The notes beneath the pieces are model-generated. The model ran no database searches, was not told the DNA's origin, and saw only the letters and a list, made by a program, of their open reading frames with translations. Shown piece after piece: positions 39,489-49,370 of a DNA stretch of 64,000 nt. Positions within the stretch are counted from its first letter, which is position 1. Each line of letters begins with the position of its first letter. Source of the stretch: Bacillota bacterium (GTDB lineage Bacteria; Bacillota; Clostridia; Acetivibrionales; DTU013); assembly GCA_023426125.1 (NCBI GenBank), contig JAFABI010000021.1, positions 60,627 to 124,626 of the forward strand. Reading direction: 5' to 3'. A program made the translations under genes and the position numbers.

Positions 39489-41665
39489 AAAGACTGCTTA
39501 TATTCATAATACTTGTCGCCTTGGTTCTGCCGGCTTCAGCATATGCCGCCGGCGGTGCGCTGAGTGTTGACACAACCACCAAATACGACGGTATGACGAA
39601 AACATATGCCGAGGGCTATGTGCCAACGATTTCCAACGGCAATGCCAACTTTGTCCTTCCGCTGAAATGCTCGGACAGCTCTGTCATGAGCGTCACTGTC
39701 ACGCCGGTCATCGGCACGGATGACGATACGCCGTTTTCATACGGCAATTATGAGTTTGACGTCACCCGCGCCTCGGACACGGAGGCGTTTGTCATCCGCC
39801 TGTCGCTGCCGCTGAAACCCAACCGCGTTAACGGTACATATCCGGTTGTATTCAAATTGCGGTATACCGATTCGTCCGCCAATGTCAACACGCAGGATTA
39901 TCCGGTTTATCTGACAATCAATGACGGCATTGATCCAAACGCTCCCGCCCCCCCGGACCCGGTCATCATCAGCGGCCAGCTGCACATTGACTCCAGCCGT
40001 TTGTATAAGGGCATGTCGAAAACATATGCCCACGGCTATACACCGACAGTCTGGAGCGGCAGCGTCAATATCGTACTTCCTCTGTCAGGGACGACCTACG
40101 ACAATAAGGTGACGATAACCGCGGACCTCGGGGCAACGGCCGGCAGCCCGTTTGTTTTCAGCAATTATGCGCAGACGGCCATAGGTCCGGGAACATATTT
40201 GTTCTCACTGGATATCCCGCTCTTGCCAGGCCGTATTAACGGGTCGTATCCCGTTGTCCTCAACGTCAGCTATCTCAATGCCGCCGGATCGGCCTCTTCC
40301 CAGAGCTTCACGGTTTATGTCAACATCTCGGACGGACTGGACCCGGATACCTCCGAGCAGCCCGCCGCCAATCAGCTCAATATTGACGGCGCCTCGCTCT
40401 ATGACGGCATGGACAGGACTTACGCGCAGGGTTACGTCCCGAAGGTCTCGGATGGAAAGGTCACGATCGTCCTTCCGCTCGTGGGCAGCACTTACACCGG
40501 TGATGTGAACCTCACCGCCAATCTCGGCGCGACAACAGACAGTCCCTTCGTCTTCGGCAATTACAGCAAATCCCTCCATGGCGACGGCAGTTACGTTTTT
40601 ACGCTGGAAATACCGCTGTCAACAAGCCGCATAAACGGCATTTATCCCGTCACCTTGACCGCGGAATATCTTGACATGGCCGGAACAAAGGTGTCACAGG
40701 CGTTTCCCGTCTATGTCACAATCACCGATGGCCGGGAGCCTGCGGATCCCAATGCCAAACCGACGTCCGACGTCCCGCAGCTCTTTGTCAGCAAATGCGA
40801 CGTCACCCCTGGGGCAATCGGCGGAAATACGGAGTTTACAGTTAATCTGACGGTGTCAAACATCGGAAGCATGCCTGCGCGCGGCGCCAGACTATCCTAC
40901 GGGAGCGAGGCCGCCGGCATCATGCCCGCGCAGACTAACAACAACCTCCTGCTGGGAACCATCGCCAGCGGGGGTGAAAAGTCCGTGTCAATCAAATTTA
41001 AAACGACTGCGGATGTGCTTGCCGGTGCCCAATCCTTTTCCGTGACCCTTGATTATGGCGACATTTACGGCGGCACCTATAATGCGGTACTCAAATATCT
41101 TATTGAGGTAACCCAGCCGGCGGAAATCTCCTATGACTCTGTCTCGATACCGCAGTCCGTCGCTTCGGGCAAATCCTTATCCGTTCCGGCCAACGTTTTC
41201 AATGTGGGTAAAAGTACCCTCAGAAATGTGACGGCGAGCATATCGGGGGCAGGCCTGTTCCCTGTTTCAAGCGCTTTTCTAGGCGATATTAAGCCAGGTG
41301 AAGCGGGAAACGGGACGATAAACGTCCTGGTGGGCATGCTGTCGATGACGGAAGGATTCACCGATGATTATGGCAGCACAAACGGCAAATACACAATAAC
41401 CTATACAGATGACAAGGGCGTACAGCATACCATCGAAAACAAGTTTTCCACCGAAATCACGAAGCCGGCCGATGACGGTAAATCAGACAAAGATAATCTC
41501 GCCGGGGAGCCGGCATTTCAGTGGTGGATAACGATTCTTACCGCCTTCGCTATTATTTCGATTGTTGTCGCTAGCGTCGTTGTTTCTAGGGTAATACGTG
41601 CGTCACAAATACAATTAAGACCCAAAGTATTAACTGAAAAGGGCAAGAAAGATGTTCAACTATAG
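39485..41665 (+). CDS. Exported membrane-anchored protein with three tandem repeats (COG1361-like)
   Basis: A 726-residue protein with signal peptide (about 1-22). Three tandem domains of about 130 residues follow (about 24-150, 163-288, 296-420), each with (Y)-x-GM-x-(K/R)-TYA-x-GY-x-P near its start, an N-(Y)-x..-PL core and a (N/D/T)DG-(I/L/R)-(D/E)-P end. Two CARDB-like beta domains lie at about 430-640, then a single C-terminal helix (WWITILTAFAIISIVVA) and a short basic tail. The whole ectodomain faces outward. Coupled to the ABC genes; a role as surface ligand, exporter scaffold or accessory is possible. Confidence 0.75.
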   Translation: MKRLLIFIILVALVLPASAYAAGGALSVDTTTKYDGMTKTYAEGYVPTISNGNANFVLPLKCSDSSVMSVTVTPVIGTDDDTPFSYGNYEFDVTRASDTEAFVIRLSLPLKPNRVNGTYPVVFKLRYTDSSANVNTQDYPVYLTINDGIDPNAPAPPDPVIISGQLHIDSSRLYKGMSKTYAHGYTPTVWSGSVNIVLPLSGTTYDNKVTITADLGATAGSPFVFSNYAQTAIGPGTYLFSLDIPLLPGRINGSYPVVLNVSYLNAAGSASSQSFTVYVNISDGLDPDTSEQPAANQLNIDGASLYDGMDRTYAQGYVPKVSDGKVTIVLPLVGSTYTGDVNLTANLGATTDSPFVFGNYSKSLHGDGSYVFTLEIPLSTSRINGIYPVTLTAEYLDMAGTKVSQAFPVYVTITDGREPADPNAKPTSDVPQLFVSKCDVTPGAIGGNTEFTVNLTVSNIGSMPARGARLSYGSEAAGIMPAQTNNNLLLGTIASGGEKSVSIKFKTTADVLAGAQSFSVTLDYGDIYGGTYNAVLKYLIEVTQPAEISYDSVSIPQSVASGKSLSVPANVFNVGKSTLRNVTASISGAGLFPVSSAFLGDIKPGEAGNGTINVLVGMLSMTEGFTDDYGSTNGKYTITYTDDKGVQHTIENKFSTEITKPADDGKSDKDNLAGEPAFQWWITILTAFAIISIVVASVVVSRVIRASQIQLRPKVLTEKGKKDVQL

Positions 41666-41682
41666 GAATGCTCCTTGCTTTG

Positions 41683-43464
41683 CTAATTGCGGGCAGGAAT
41701 ACGGACTTCGACTGCCGTGCCCTTACCTGGTTCGCTTTTGTATGACAATCCATAGTCATTGCCATAGAACAGCTTTATCCTGTCATTGATGTTTTTTACA
41801 CCATAACTGCCGGAACAGTTGGAGCTCTCTTCAGAAAGGATGTTTCGGATTTTTTCGTCGGACATGCCCATGCCATTATCTTTAATGATGAATAAAACCG
41901 TATTGTTTTCGAGTTTTCCGGCGACAGTAATTATCCCCTGTTTTTCCTTTTTTTCCAGAATTCCATGGATTACGGAGTTTTCGATGATAGGCTGAAGCAA
42001 TATCTTAAGTATCTTGTAATCATAAACGGCTTCTTCTATTTGCAGCTGCAGTTGTATCTTATTATCAAACCTCATATTCTGTATCTGGACGTATAAGGTT
42101 ATATGGCTTATCTCATCCTTTATGGGAATAACATCCATACCGTGGCTGAGACTTATTTTGTAAAACCTGGCCAATGAATTTACCATTGTAATAATGCTTG
42201 AAACATTGTGCTTTATTGCTATGCAGTTTATAAGATCAAGGGAATTGTAGAGGAAATGAGGATTGATCTGTGCTTGAAGAGCCTTCAATTCCGCACTTTT
42301 CACTTCCTGACCCATTTTATACTTTTCTTCTATCAATTCGGAGATCCTTGCCGCCATTTTATTAAAGGCCTCCATGAGAGCTGCGATCTCATCGTTTCCC
42401 TTCTTTTTGACAGATACGTCAAAGCTGCCCTTTTCAATTTTTCTCATGTTGGAGGCTAGCAAGGAAAGTCTTTTCATGCTGGAATTCGAAATTAAGTACG
42501 CTAATAGATAAGATACCAGCGTAATAAAAAACATAAAGACAAGCATTCCATTTTTTAGCTTCTCGCCGGATGCTGTAATATCCTTTGCGGGTATTACGGA
42601 TATAAGCTGCCATTGTGCGCTTTCTATTTTGGTACTGCTAACGACATATTTCTGTTTTTCTATAGTAGCAGCCTTCCAACGAAAGGATTCCGGTTCCCGG
42701 CCCATCCAGGAATTAATTTTTTCTCCAATAGAATTACTATCGTTTGATGCCAATAAGATATCCTTTCCGTTGGTTATATAAACCGTACTGTTTTTTGTGA
42801 TTAATGCATTAGTAATTACATTTCTTATTTTTTCTTCGCCGATGTCAACCCTGATAACTGCCAACGGTTCGGTGAGCTTATCGGGATTATAGATGGATGC
42901 AGCATATGAAAAAATCTTTCCGGACGGATCCTTTTCCTGATCAAAATATGCAGGAGGGCACCATAATCTATTGTTGCTGCTGTTTTTCAGCAATTTGTAC
43001 CAATGGTTGTCCGTTAACCTGTCTTTTTCCGTAAAGCTTTTACCATGGACGGAATAATATAATTCATCGCCAATATAGATACTTACATTTGATATTTCCC
43101 TGTTTCTTATAAGATATTTAACCGTATCGCTGATCCTCTTGTAATCCCTCACTCTCTGTAAGGCATCATGGGATTCCGGTCCGATTGAAATTATATCGTA
43201 AATACTCCTGTCATAGGTAATGATTTCCGATACGTTCAGAATGTCGTCGAAATCCTTTTCGAGGACTGAAGCGGCTTCATTGAAAACCTGGGTAGCAAGC
43301 TTTAAGGTCTGGTTGTATAGCTCGTTTGAAAACATTTGGTAGGCTGCAAAGGTAAAAAGTGTGAGAGGCAGCAGAATAAGAATAAAAAAAGTAAGCATAA
43401 GCTTTATGCGGACCGAGGTAGAATCAATAATTGCCGTTAATACTTTAATTGCACGCTTTAGCAT
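41683..43464 (-). CDS. YesM-type sensor histidine kinase
   Basis: A 593-residue kinase of the LytS/YesM class. Helices near 20-40 and 300-322 flank a Cache-type extracellular sensor. A HAMP domain follows, then the H-box region LQAQINPHFLYNSLDLINC with phospho-His in NPHFLYN, and ATPase motifs KDNGMGMS and GSYGVKNINDRIKLFYG. It overlaps the regulator gene by 20 bp (43445-43464). Such kinases sense extracellular sugars or binding-protein complexes and control nearby glycan importers, here the divergent GH39/ABC operon. Confidence 0.93.
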   Translation of the reverse strand: MLKRAIKVLTAIIDSTSVRIKLMLTFFILILLPLTLFTFAAYQMFSNELYNQTLKLATQVFNEAASVLEKDFDDILNVSEIITYDRSIYDIISIGPESHDALQRVRDYKRISDTVKYLIRNREISNVSIYIGDELYYSVHGKSFTEKDRLTDNHWYKLLKNSSNNRLWCPPAYFDQEKDPSGKIFSYAASIYNPDKLTEPLAVIRVDIGEEKIRNVITNALITKNSTVYITNGKDILLASNDSNSIGEKINSWMGREPESFRWKAATIEKQKYVVSSTKIESAQWQLISVIPAKDITASGEKLKNGMLVFMFFITLVSYLLAYLISNSSMKRLSLLASNMRKIEKGSFDVSVKKKGNDEIAALMEAFNKMAARISELIEEKYKMGQEVKSAELKALQAQINPHFLYNSLDLINCIAIKHNVSSIITMVNSLARFYKISLSHGMDVIPIKDEISHITLYVQIQNMRFDNKIQLQLQIEEAVYDYKILKILLQPIIENSVIHGILEKKEKQGIITVAGKLENNTVLFIIKDNGMGMSDEKIRNILSEESSNCSGSYGVKNINDRIKLFYGNDYGLSYKSEPGKGTAVEVRIPARN

Positions 43465-45022
43465 TGTGATGGAGCTCCCTGAATTTTTTCGGTTTCATGC
43501 CGACCATTTTATTGAATACCTTCGAGAAATATTTTCCGTCATTATAGCCGACCCTTCTTGCTATTTCATAGAATTTTATCGCCTCTTCCTTAAGCAGGTC
43601 CTTGGCTTTTTCTATCCTAACTTCATTTATGTACTGGTTTATGGTTTTTCCGGTTTCTTTTTTGAACAGGGTACATATATATGAGGGCGTAAAGTACAAG
43701 TTCTCGGATAATGTGCCCAAAGAGAGGCTTATATTGCCGTAATTGTCTCGAATGTAACGGGAGACCTTTGTGACGGGGTTTTCGCCGTTCATTCTGGCTT
43801 GCATGCTTGCCGTTACGGATAAAATGAGCTTGGTAATATTGGTTTCAATCTCATCCAAAGTATAAGACGTAGTTACGGAATCAAGGATAAACTTGCATTC
43901 ATCCTTAAGAAAAGGTATATTCCTGTCTTCGGCAGCCTTTGCGATAATTAGTATGATTTTGAAAAAATAATTCTTTACCGTATCCGGGGGAGTGTTCCGA
44001 TGGTTTTTGATGTCAGCTGAGAGTTTCTTTATTAATGAAATCGCTTCGTCCTTTTTATCCTGTTTCAGGTAGTCGGCAATATGAGCCAGGAGGTTTTCAT
44101 CGAATTTGTAGATGCAGGTACTATTTTCATAATACCGGACTACGGTATCGTACGAAGTATAAAACTGCTTTTCTAATGCCGCTGCGGAAGCTTGATGCGA
44201 GAGGTAAATATTATTGAGGCCTGTTACACACTGACCCATCCCTACGAGCATTCTGGATACTTCCCTGTGCTGCTTTTTCACCTCTTTGATCGAATGATCC
44301 AGCAAGGTAATGAGCTGTGGGATTTCAAAGTCTGAAAGCAGTGCGAAATGAAGTACAATACAGTCATTGCTTTTAAATCCGTATACGAAGTCCCGTGAAC
44401 GGTTTCTTAGCATTGTAACAAGCGAGCCGGTTATTTGCCTTAGATATATCGGTGTTTCCTTCTCATTTTCCATATTCCGGAGTACAAACCTGACAATGGT
44501 GGTTACATATCTACCGTCTTTAGGAAAATACAGGTTCATGTTTCTTATGTCAGGCTTTACTGATTCAGGATCCATACCTCCGGATGCCAATTTCAGGCTC
44601 AATTCATTCATCAGATATCTTATGCCGGCTTCCTTTGTTTCTTTTTCCTTTTTAAATTCCAGGATGGTACTTTTTAATACTTCGGCAATTTCATCCAGAT
44701 TTATGGGTTTCTCAATATAACTGACCGCCTTAAGCTTAATTGCTGACTTTATATATTCTTTGTCGGAGTATGCAGTTAAAAAAATAATTTTACAGTCGGG
44801 ACAGCTTTCTCTTAACCGTGTGGAAAGCTCGATGCCGTTAAGCCTTGGCATTTTTATGTCGGTAAGCACAATATCGGGCTTCCAGCCTCGTACAAGCTCT
44901 AAAGCGCTCATTCCGTCGTCTGCTTCCTTGAGATCGGTTATGCCGTAATTATTCCAGGGTATGTAATTCCGAAGGATATCTCTTGTCAGGGTTTCATCAT
45001 CCACTATCAAAGTTTTCAGCAA
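43445..45022 (-). CDS. YesN-type response regulator with AraC DNA-binding domain
   Basis: A 525-residue regulator. The receiver domain has acidic VDDE, phospho-acceptor Asp in PDIVLTDIKMPRLNG (near residue 55) and lysine in YIEKPINL. A middle region of about 270 residues of unknown fold follows, then two AraC-type helix-turn-helix motifs at the end (LSENLYFTPSYICTLFKKE; ARRVGYNDGKYFSKVFNK; MVGMKPKKFRE). Partner of the adjacent kinase. Likely activator of promoters at 45226-45284 and 50279-50337. Confidence 0.93.
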   Translation of the reverse strand: MLKTLIVDDETLTRDILRNYIPWNNYGITDLKEADDGMSALELVRGWKPDIVLTDIKMPRLNGIELSTRLRESCPDCKIIFLTAYSDKEYIKSAIKLKAVSYIEKPINLDEIAEVLKSTILEFKKEKETKEAGIRYLMNELSLKLASGGMDPESVKPDIRNMNLYFPKDGRYVTTIVRFVLRNMENEKETPIYLRQITGSLVTMLRNRSRDFVYGFKSNDCIVLHFALLSDFEIPQLITLLDHSIKEVKKQHREVSRMLVGMGQCVTGLNNIYLSHQASAAALEKQFYTSYDTVVRYYENSTCIYKFDENLLAHIADYLKQDKKDEAISLIKKLSADIKNHRNTPPDTVKNYFFKIILIIAKAAEDRNIPFLKDECKFILDSVTTSYTLDEIETNITKLILSVTASMQARMNGENPVTKVSRYIRDNYGNISLSLGTLSENLYFTPSYICTLFKKETGKTINQYINEVRIEKAKDLLKEEAIKFYEIARRVGYNDGKYFSKVFNKMVGMKPKKFRELHHNAKACN

Positions 45023-45225
45023 AACGGCAATCCTCCTTGAGAAAAATGTATTTGGTATTAATTTTTAAATATCTCAAAGACGTTTACAGTAATTCACGGA
45101 TTATCACGTGAATCCGGATGCTCCTATTTCAACTTCAGCTTAATTATACATTTCAGGCTTGGAATTTACAAGTAGCGAGGCTATTTGCAGGGGTGCGGAA
45201 AACATCAATATGCAATAAAATAAAA

Positions 45226-45284
45226 ATTTTTTACACTTTTTAAAATATTGTCGCCTTTTATTACGGCTATTTTGAGAATATAAT
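45226..45284 (+). promoter_or_regulatory. Shared promoter box, copy 1 (before GH39-like gene)
   Basis: ATTTTTTACACTTTTTAAAA (from 45227) lies exactly 46 bp (ACAC to TATAAT) upstream of a TATAAT at 45279-45284, with a poor -35. The same box and spacing occur at 50279-50337. The remainder of the 45023-45403 gap holds no gene. The position, divergent from the YesMN genes, suits a regulator-dependent promoter. Confidence 0.6.
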
Positions 45285-45403
45285 CGTAAATGATGAGTAT
45301 TGCAATAAGTCAAAACCACGAAAGCGACTGTTTTTGGGTACATAACGTAACTGTTCAAGTCCATTTTTATCTTCGAATTTTTAAAAAACAAGGAGGTTTG
45401 AGC

Positions 45404-47038
45404 ATGAGAAAAAATCATGTCAGGTTTTCAAGAAAGCTTATTGTCAGCATCATGGCATCCGTATTGGTTTTCTCGGTATCTTCGGCGCCAGGGATTCAAG
45501 CGGACGGAACCGTTACAGTCACAGTCAACCGGAATTCGCCCTACATGGTTAGCAATTTTGAAATAGGCGCGACCTACACGCAAAGTATGTGGGAAAACGG
45601 CAGCTCCACTGCTGTAGCACGGGCAAAACAGCTTCTTGTAGACGGCAAGGTCAGATATAACAACATACACATTATGGGCTGGGGTACGGATAATCCTGAG
45701 CCAACCAATAATAATTACGACTTCTCCAGTCTTGACGCCAGAGTCAATTTTACACTGTCAATGACCGGTGTAAGGCCTGTTATAACTTTCTGCACGGCTC
45801 CCGGCTGGATGAAAGTGAACGGCGATGACTGGGATATGAATGACAGGGTGGCTACCAGCCATTTTGGAGATTTTGCCGAACTGTGCAGTGTAATTGCCCA
45901 GCGGTACCCACAGGTCAAATATTTTCAAATATGGAATGAACTGAAGGGCTTCTGGGATACGCCGCAGGAATATATTACAATGTACAACCAGGTATACGAT
46001 GCAGTCAAGGCGGTCCGTCCTGATGCAATTATCGGCGGTCCTTACACCGGGGGCTTTGATTTAAGCTTCTTAAGCAGCTGGAACAGCCAGAAGCACGGCG
46101 CTCAATTTGCCTGCTGGGATGAATGGCTGCAGGGATGGCCGCCTGAAGACCACACGGATGAAGCGTGGCAAATGGCAAGAACCAGCATTTTCGGAGATGA
46201 GGCCGCTCAGGCCAGAACAGTGACGAGCCTGCCTTTATGGATTTCCGAGTACTATGCGGGCGGTGCGGAAGGTACCAGCTCCAACTGGGATTTTATTGCC
46301 GCCAACAATGCCTCATGCTATTACCATTCACTGATTAACGACACTTCCGTCGCCTTGCTGTGGGGGCATGATTCGTACCTGTTTTCCGGCACAACCTCAA
46401 CAAACGGGGGCCAGCCTACAAAACTGTATGATGTGGTCAAGATTTTCAATACCCAATTCGGGCCCGGAACCCAATTGTACAGTACAACCTGCTCGTCTGC
46501 CGATGTCAACGTCCTGGCCTCTGCGACCAAGACGCTGTTGATTAACAAGCTGAATTCCGCAGTCACTGTGGTTGTAAACGGTACAAGCTATAATCTGGCT
46601 GCTTATGAAGTCAGGCTGCTTGACGCCGGCCAGCCTGCGCCGGCCAACATGGCATTAAACAAAACTGCATCTGCAGACAGCGCCGAATCGGAGAATCCAG
46701 CTGCCAGCGGAAATGACGGAAGCGCATCAACGCGTTGGTGTGCAGCCGATGCCGGCACCGGACACTGGTGGAAAGTAGATCTCGGGGCAAATCACAACCT
46801 TACAGGCTGTGAAGTGGTGTGGGAGTTTGCCAGGGCCTATAAGTACAGGATAGAGGTATCTTCCGACAACGTTAACTGGACAACGGCTGTTAATAAGACC
46901 AGCAATACCGATACTTCCCAAACACAGACCAGCAGCTTCACAGCCAATTCTCAAAGATATGTCCGCATTACGGTGACAGGCGGCCTGGATTCTACTCATT
47001 GGGCCAGCTTTTATGAATTCAGGGTAACGGGGAATTAG
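45404..47038 (+). CDS. Secreted GH39-like glycoside hydrolase with F5/8-type carbohydrate-binding domain
   Basis: A 544-residue exported enzyme. The start at 45404 (AAGGAGG) gives a clean signal peptide (about 1-33); an upstream extension is rejected. A TIM-barrel resembling family GH39/GH-A has the acid-base Glu in YFQIWNELKGFW and a candidate nucleophile Glu in LPLWISEYYAGG. The C-terminal 135 residues (NKTASADSAESENPAASG start; RYVRITVTGGLDSTHWASFYEFRV end) are an F5/8 type C (CBM32-like) domain. Beta-xylosidase or related specificity is possible but not certain. First gene of the operon diverging from YesMN. Confidence 0.85.
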   Translation: MRKNHVRFSRKLIVSIMASVLVFSVSSAPGIQADGTVTVTVNRNSPYMVSNFEIGATYTQSMWENGSSTAVARAKQLLVDGKVRYNNIHIMGWGTDNPEPTNNNYDFSSLDARVNFTLSMTGVRPVITFCTAPGWMKVNGDDWDMNDRVATSHFGDFAELCSVIAQRYPQVKYFQIWNELKGFWDTPQEYITMYNQVYDAVKAVRPDAIIGGPYTGGFDLSFLSSWNSQKHGAQFACWDEWLQGWPPEDHTDEAWQMARTSIFGDEAAQARTVTSLPLWISEYYAGGAEGTSSNWDFIAANNASCYYHSLINDTSVALLWGHDSYLFSGTTSTNGGQPTKLYDVVKIFNTQFGPGTQLYSTTCSSADVNVLASATKTLLINKLNSAVTVVVNGTSYNLAAYEVRLLDAGQPAPANMALNKTASADSAESENPAASGNDGSASTRWCAADAGTGHWWKVDLGANHNLTGCEVVWEFARAYKYRIEVSSDNVNWTTAVNKTSNTDTSQTQTSSFTANSQRYVRITVTGGLDSTHWASFYEFRVTGN

Positions 47039-47077
47039 CGGTCAATATCCAGAGCATATAATTTATAGAGTATTTTT

Positions 47078-47112
47078 CGGAATAGGAATGAGTATGGCTC
47101 ATTCCTATTCCG
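47078..47112 (+). terminator. Perfect 15-bp hairpin between hydrolase and binding-protein genes
   Basis: CGGAATAGGAATGAG (47078-47092) and CTCATTCCTATTCCG (47098-47112) flank a TATGG loop. No T-run follows, so it is more likely an mRNA-processing or stability element than a terminator; it would separate expression of the hydrolase and the importer. Confidence 0.45.
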
Positions 47113-47142
47113 TGCAGAAAAGATATTAAGGGGAGGACTAGA

Positions 47143-48426
47143 ATGTTAAGAAGAATTTTTGCTTTCTTTGTCTTTGCATCAATGCTGCTGGCAGCCTCAG
47201 CCTGCGGAAGCGTGGAGACAGGCGGTAAGTCCGGTGGAAAGGCCGTGTCGGGCGAAATACAATTTTACACTTACAGGGATGACCTGCTGAATACATGGTA
47301 CCCGAAGGCTTTAGAAGAGTTTAAGGCTAAATACCCGGATGTTAAGGTAGTTACATCCACTTCCAAGGATTCCGAGAATGACCTGAAAGTGAAAATGTCC
47401 GCAAATGACGTACCTGATGTAATGACCTTGCAAGGCGGGGATATCTATTCGGATAAACAGAAGGAAACCTACCTTCTTGCCCTGGATGAAGTATTTCCTG
47501 ACCTTGTGAAAAATTGGCAGGGTAATGACAGCTTCGTCAGCGCCAACGATAAAAAGACCTATGCGCTGACCTTCGGCTTGCAAAGCGTAGGGCTTGCCTA
47601 CAATAAGAATATTTTCACAGAGCTTGGACTACAGCCGCCTAAGACACTAGATGAGCTTATTGCTGCGGGAAAGAAAATCAAGGAGAGCGGAAGGATAGGT
47701 CTTGCCGGATGCCTTAAGCCTGTCTGGACAACAGAGCCCTATCTTTACTTAAGCCGCATATTTATGGACAGCATGACTGACACATACAACAAAATGGCGA
47801 CAGAGGATGCCCCATTCACTCTGGATGGGCCATATGGAAAAGCTATGTCGGTATTCAAAAAGATCGCAGACGCCGGGATATGGGAGGAGGACGCCCTTTC
47901 CTACGACTGGGAGCCATTCCTTAAAGACTTTGGCAGCGGAAAGATAGGCATGACCTTCATATGGACCAATACGCCGGTCCAATTCCCCGACAGGGGGGAC
48001 GGCAGCTTCAAGCTTGAAGATATCGGCTTTGTCCCCTTCCCATACGATAACAGCGGCGGGCCATATAAGACCCTTTATTTTGCGGACCATGGCATGGCTG
48101 TTTCAAAGTCCTCCAAAAACCTGGAAGCAGCCAGGGCTTTCTTCAAATGGCATATGGACGATAAATATGCCGACTATGCTTTGGCCAATGCTTCAATATC
48201 AGCAAATAAGAACGTTACCGTAGATGTCCCATACCTTAAGGAATTCAACTCTGCCGGGCCGGTGATGGTATTTGACGAAAAGGTCCCCGCTGAATTCAAA
48301 ACCATAATGGACAAGGCGCAGCTGGACATTTGCCAGCAGCTGGTTGAAATCGCGGCAGGTAATGATGTGAATACGCAAATAGAAAAAATGAATGCAGCCT
48401 GGAAAAACGGAAGGGCGTCCAGATAG
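47143..48426 (+). CDS. Extracellular sugar-binding lipoprotein (family 1)
   Basis: A 427-residue binding protein of the MalE/UgpB type. Signal peptide with lipobox LAASAC; short Gly/Ser linker; bilobed fold beginning EIQFYTYRDDLLNTWYPKALEEFKAKYPDVKV and including ALTFGLQSVGLAYNKNIFTELGL. SD GGGGAGG. It feeds the two permeases encoded next. As the gene follows a secreted hydrolase, the ligand is presumably a xylan- or glycan-derived oligosaccharide. Confidence 0.93.
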   Translation: MLRRIFAFFVFASMLLAASACGSVETGGKSGGKAVSGEIQFYTYRDDLLNTWYPKALEEFKAKYPDVKVVTSTSKDSENDLKVKMSANDVPDVMTLQGGDIYSDKQKETYLLALDEVFPDLVKNWQGNDSFVSANDKKTYALTFGLQSVGLAYNKNIFTELGLQPPKTLDELIAAGKKIKESGRIGLAGCLKPVWTTEPYLYLSRIFMDSMTDTYNKMATEDAPFTLDGPYGKAMSVFKKIADAGIWEEDALSYDWEPFLKDFGSGKIGMTFIWTNTPVQFPDRGDGSFKLEDIGFVPFPYDNSGGPYKTLYFADHGMAVSKSSKNLEAARAFFKWHMDDKYADYALANASISANKNVTVDVPYLKEFNSAGPVMVFDEKVPAEFKTIMDKAQLDICQQLVEIAAGNDVNTQIEKMNAAWKNGRASR

Positions 48427-48439
48427 CACATTCAAACGC

Positions 48440-48482
48440 GAAATAAGCCGCCGCCATTTGTGCGGTGGCTTATTTCTTCATA
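48440..48482 (+). terminator. Attenuator hairpin after the binding-protein gene
   Basis: GAAATAAGCCGCCGC (48440-48454) pairs with GCGGTGGCTTATTTC (48462-48476) over 15 bp with one G-U, followed by TTCATA. Partial termination here would keep the binding protein in excess over the permeases, a common arrangement for such operons. Confidence 0.6.
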
Positions 48483-48500
48483 GGAAGAGGTTGTTAGCAT

Positions 48501-49370
48501 ATGAGCTATAAATCACAAATAAGGCTTTTGCTGTTTTGCTTTCTATTTTTGCCGGTAGTCCTTCTGCTGATCTTTTTAATCTGGCCTGCCGCCAAAATGG
48601 TGTATTACAGCTTTACAAACTGGGACGGGGTATTACCGCAATTCAGATTCATCGGTATAAGAAATTATACGAGGGTAATAACCGAGCCTTTACTGTGGCT
48701 GTCCCTGAAAAACAATATGGTATATGCTTTGATGGGCATTGTACAAAATGCTGCGGCGCTTTTATTTGCCGTATTTCTAAATGGCAGGATGCGCTTGAGG
48801 AATGTGTACAAGACGGTAATATTTATCCCCTACATCCTTAACATAACCGCTACGGCGTATATGTTCAATTTCCTGTATGATTACAGGGAAGGACCGGTGA
48901 ATATGCTTATACGGACTCTTGCCCTGGAACCGGTTAAATTCTTCAGCGATCCGGGAATTGTCATTTTCGCGCTGGTGTTTATCTCTAATTGGAGATGGCT
49001 TGGTTACAGCATGATCCTGTATATCGCAGCCTTGCAGTCCATTGAGCCGGAACTGTATGAGGCGTCGGGCATTGATGGAGCCAATAGCCTTCAGAGGTTC
49101 CGCTATATTACTTTCCCCGGAATTCTCCGGATAGTGGAGCTGCAGTTATTTCTAGCGCTCAGCGGTTCACTCCAGGCTTATACCGAATCCCTTATCCTGA
49201 CGAAAGGCGGACCGGGTAAAGCCAGCTATACCTTTTTGTATTATATAATAGAAGCTTATACAAAATTCAACGACTACGGCTATGCTGCCGCAGCTTCTGT
49301 GACGCTTGTAATGATTATTGTTGTGATAGCCGCTGTCCAACGGCTGGTAGTAAGGAGAGGTGAAATCTAG
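48501..49370 (+). CDS. CUT1 sugar ABC transporter permease (MalF/UgpA-type)
   Basis: A 289-residue permease with six helices; EAA loop ELYEASGIDGANSLQRFRYITFPGI and the upstream GGPGKASYTFLYYIIEAY typical of the UgpA group. SD AGGAAGAGG. The stop is immediately followed by the next permease's ATG, so both are translated together. Confidence 0.93.
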   Translation: MSYKSQIRLLLFCFLFLPVVLLLIFLIWPAAKMVYYSFTNWDGVLPQFRFIGIRNYTRVITEPLLWLSLKNNMVYALMGIVQNAAALLFAVFLNGRMRLRNVYKTVIFIPYILNITATAYMFNFLYDYREGPVNMLIRTLALEPVKFFSDPGIVIFALVFISNWRWLGYSMILYIAALQSIEPELYEASGIDGANSLQRFRYITFPGILRIVELQLFLALSGSLQAYTESLILTKGGPGKASYTFLYYIIEAYTKFNDYGYAAAASVTLVMIIVVIAAVQRLVVRRGEI

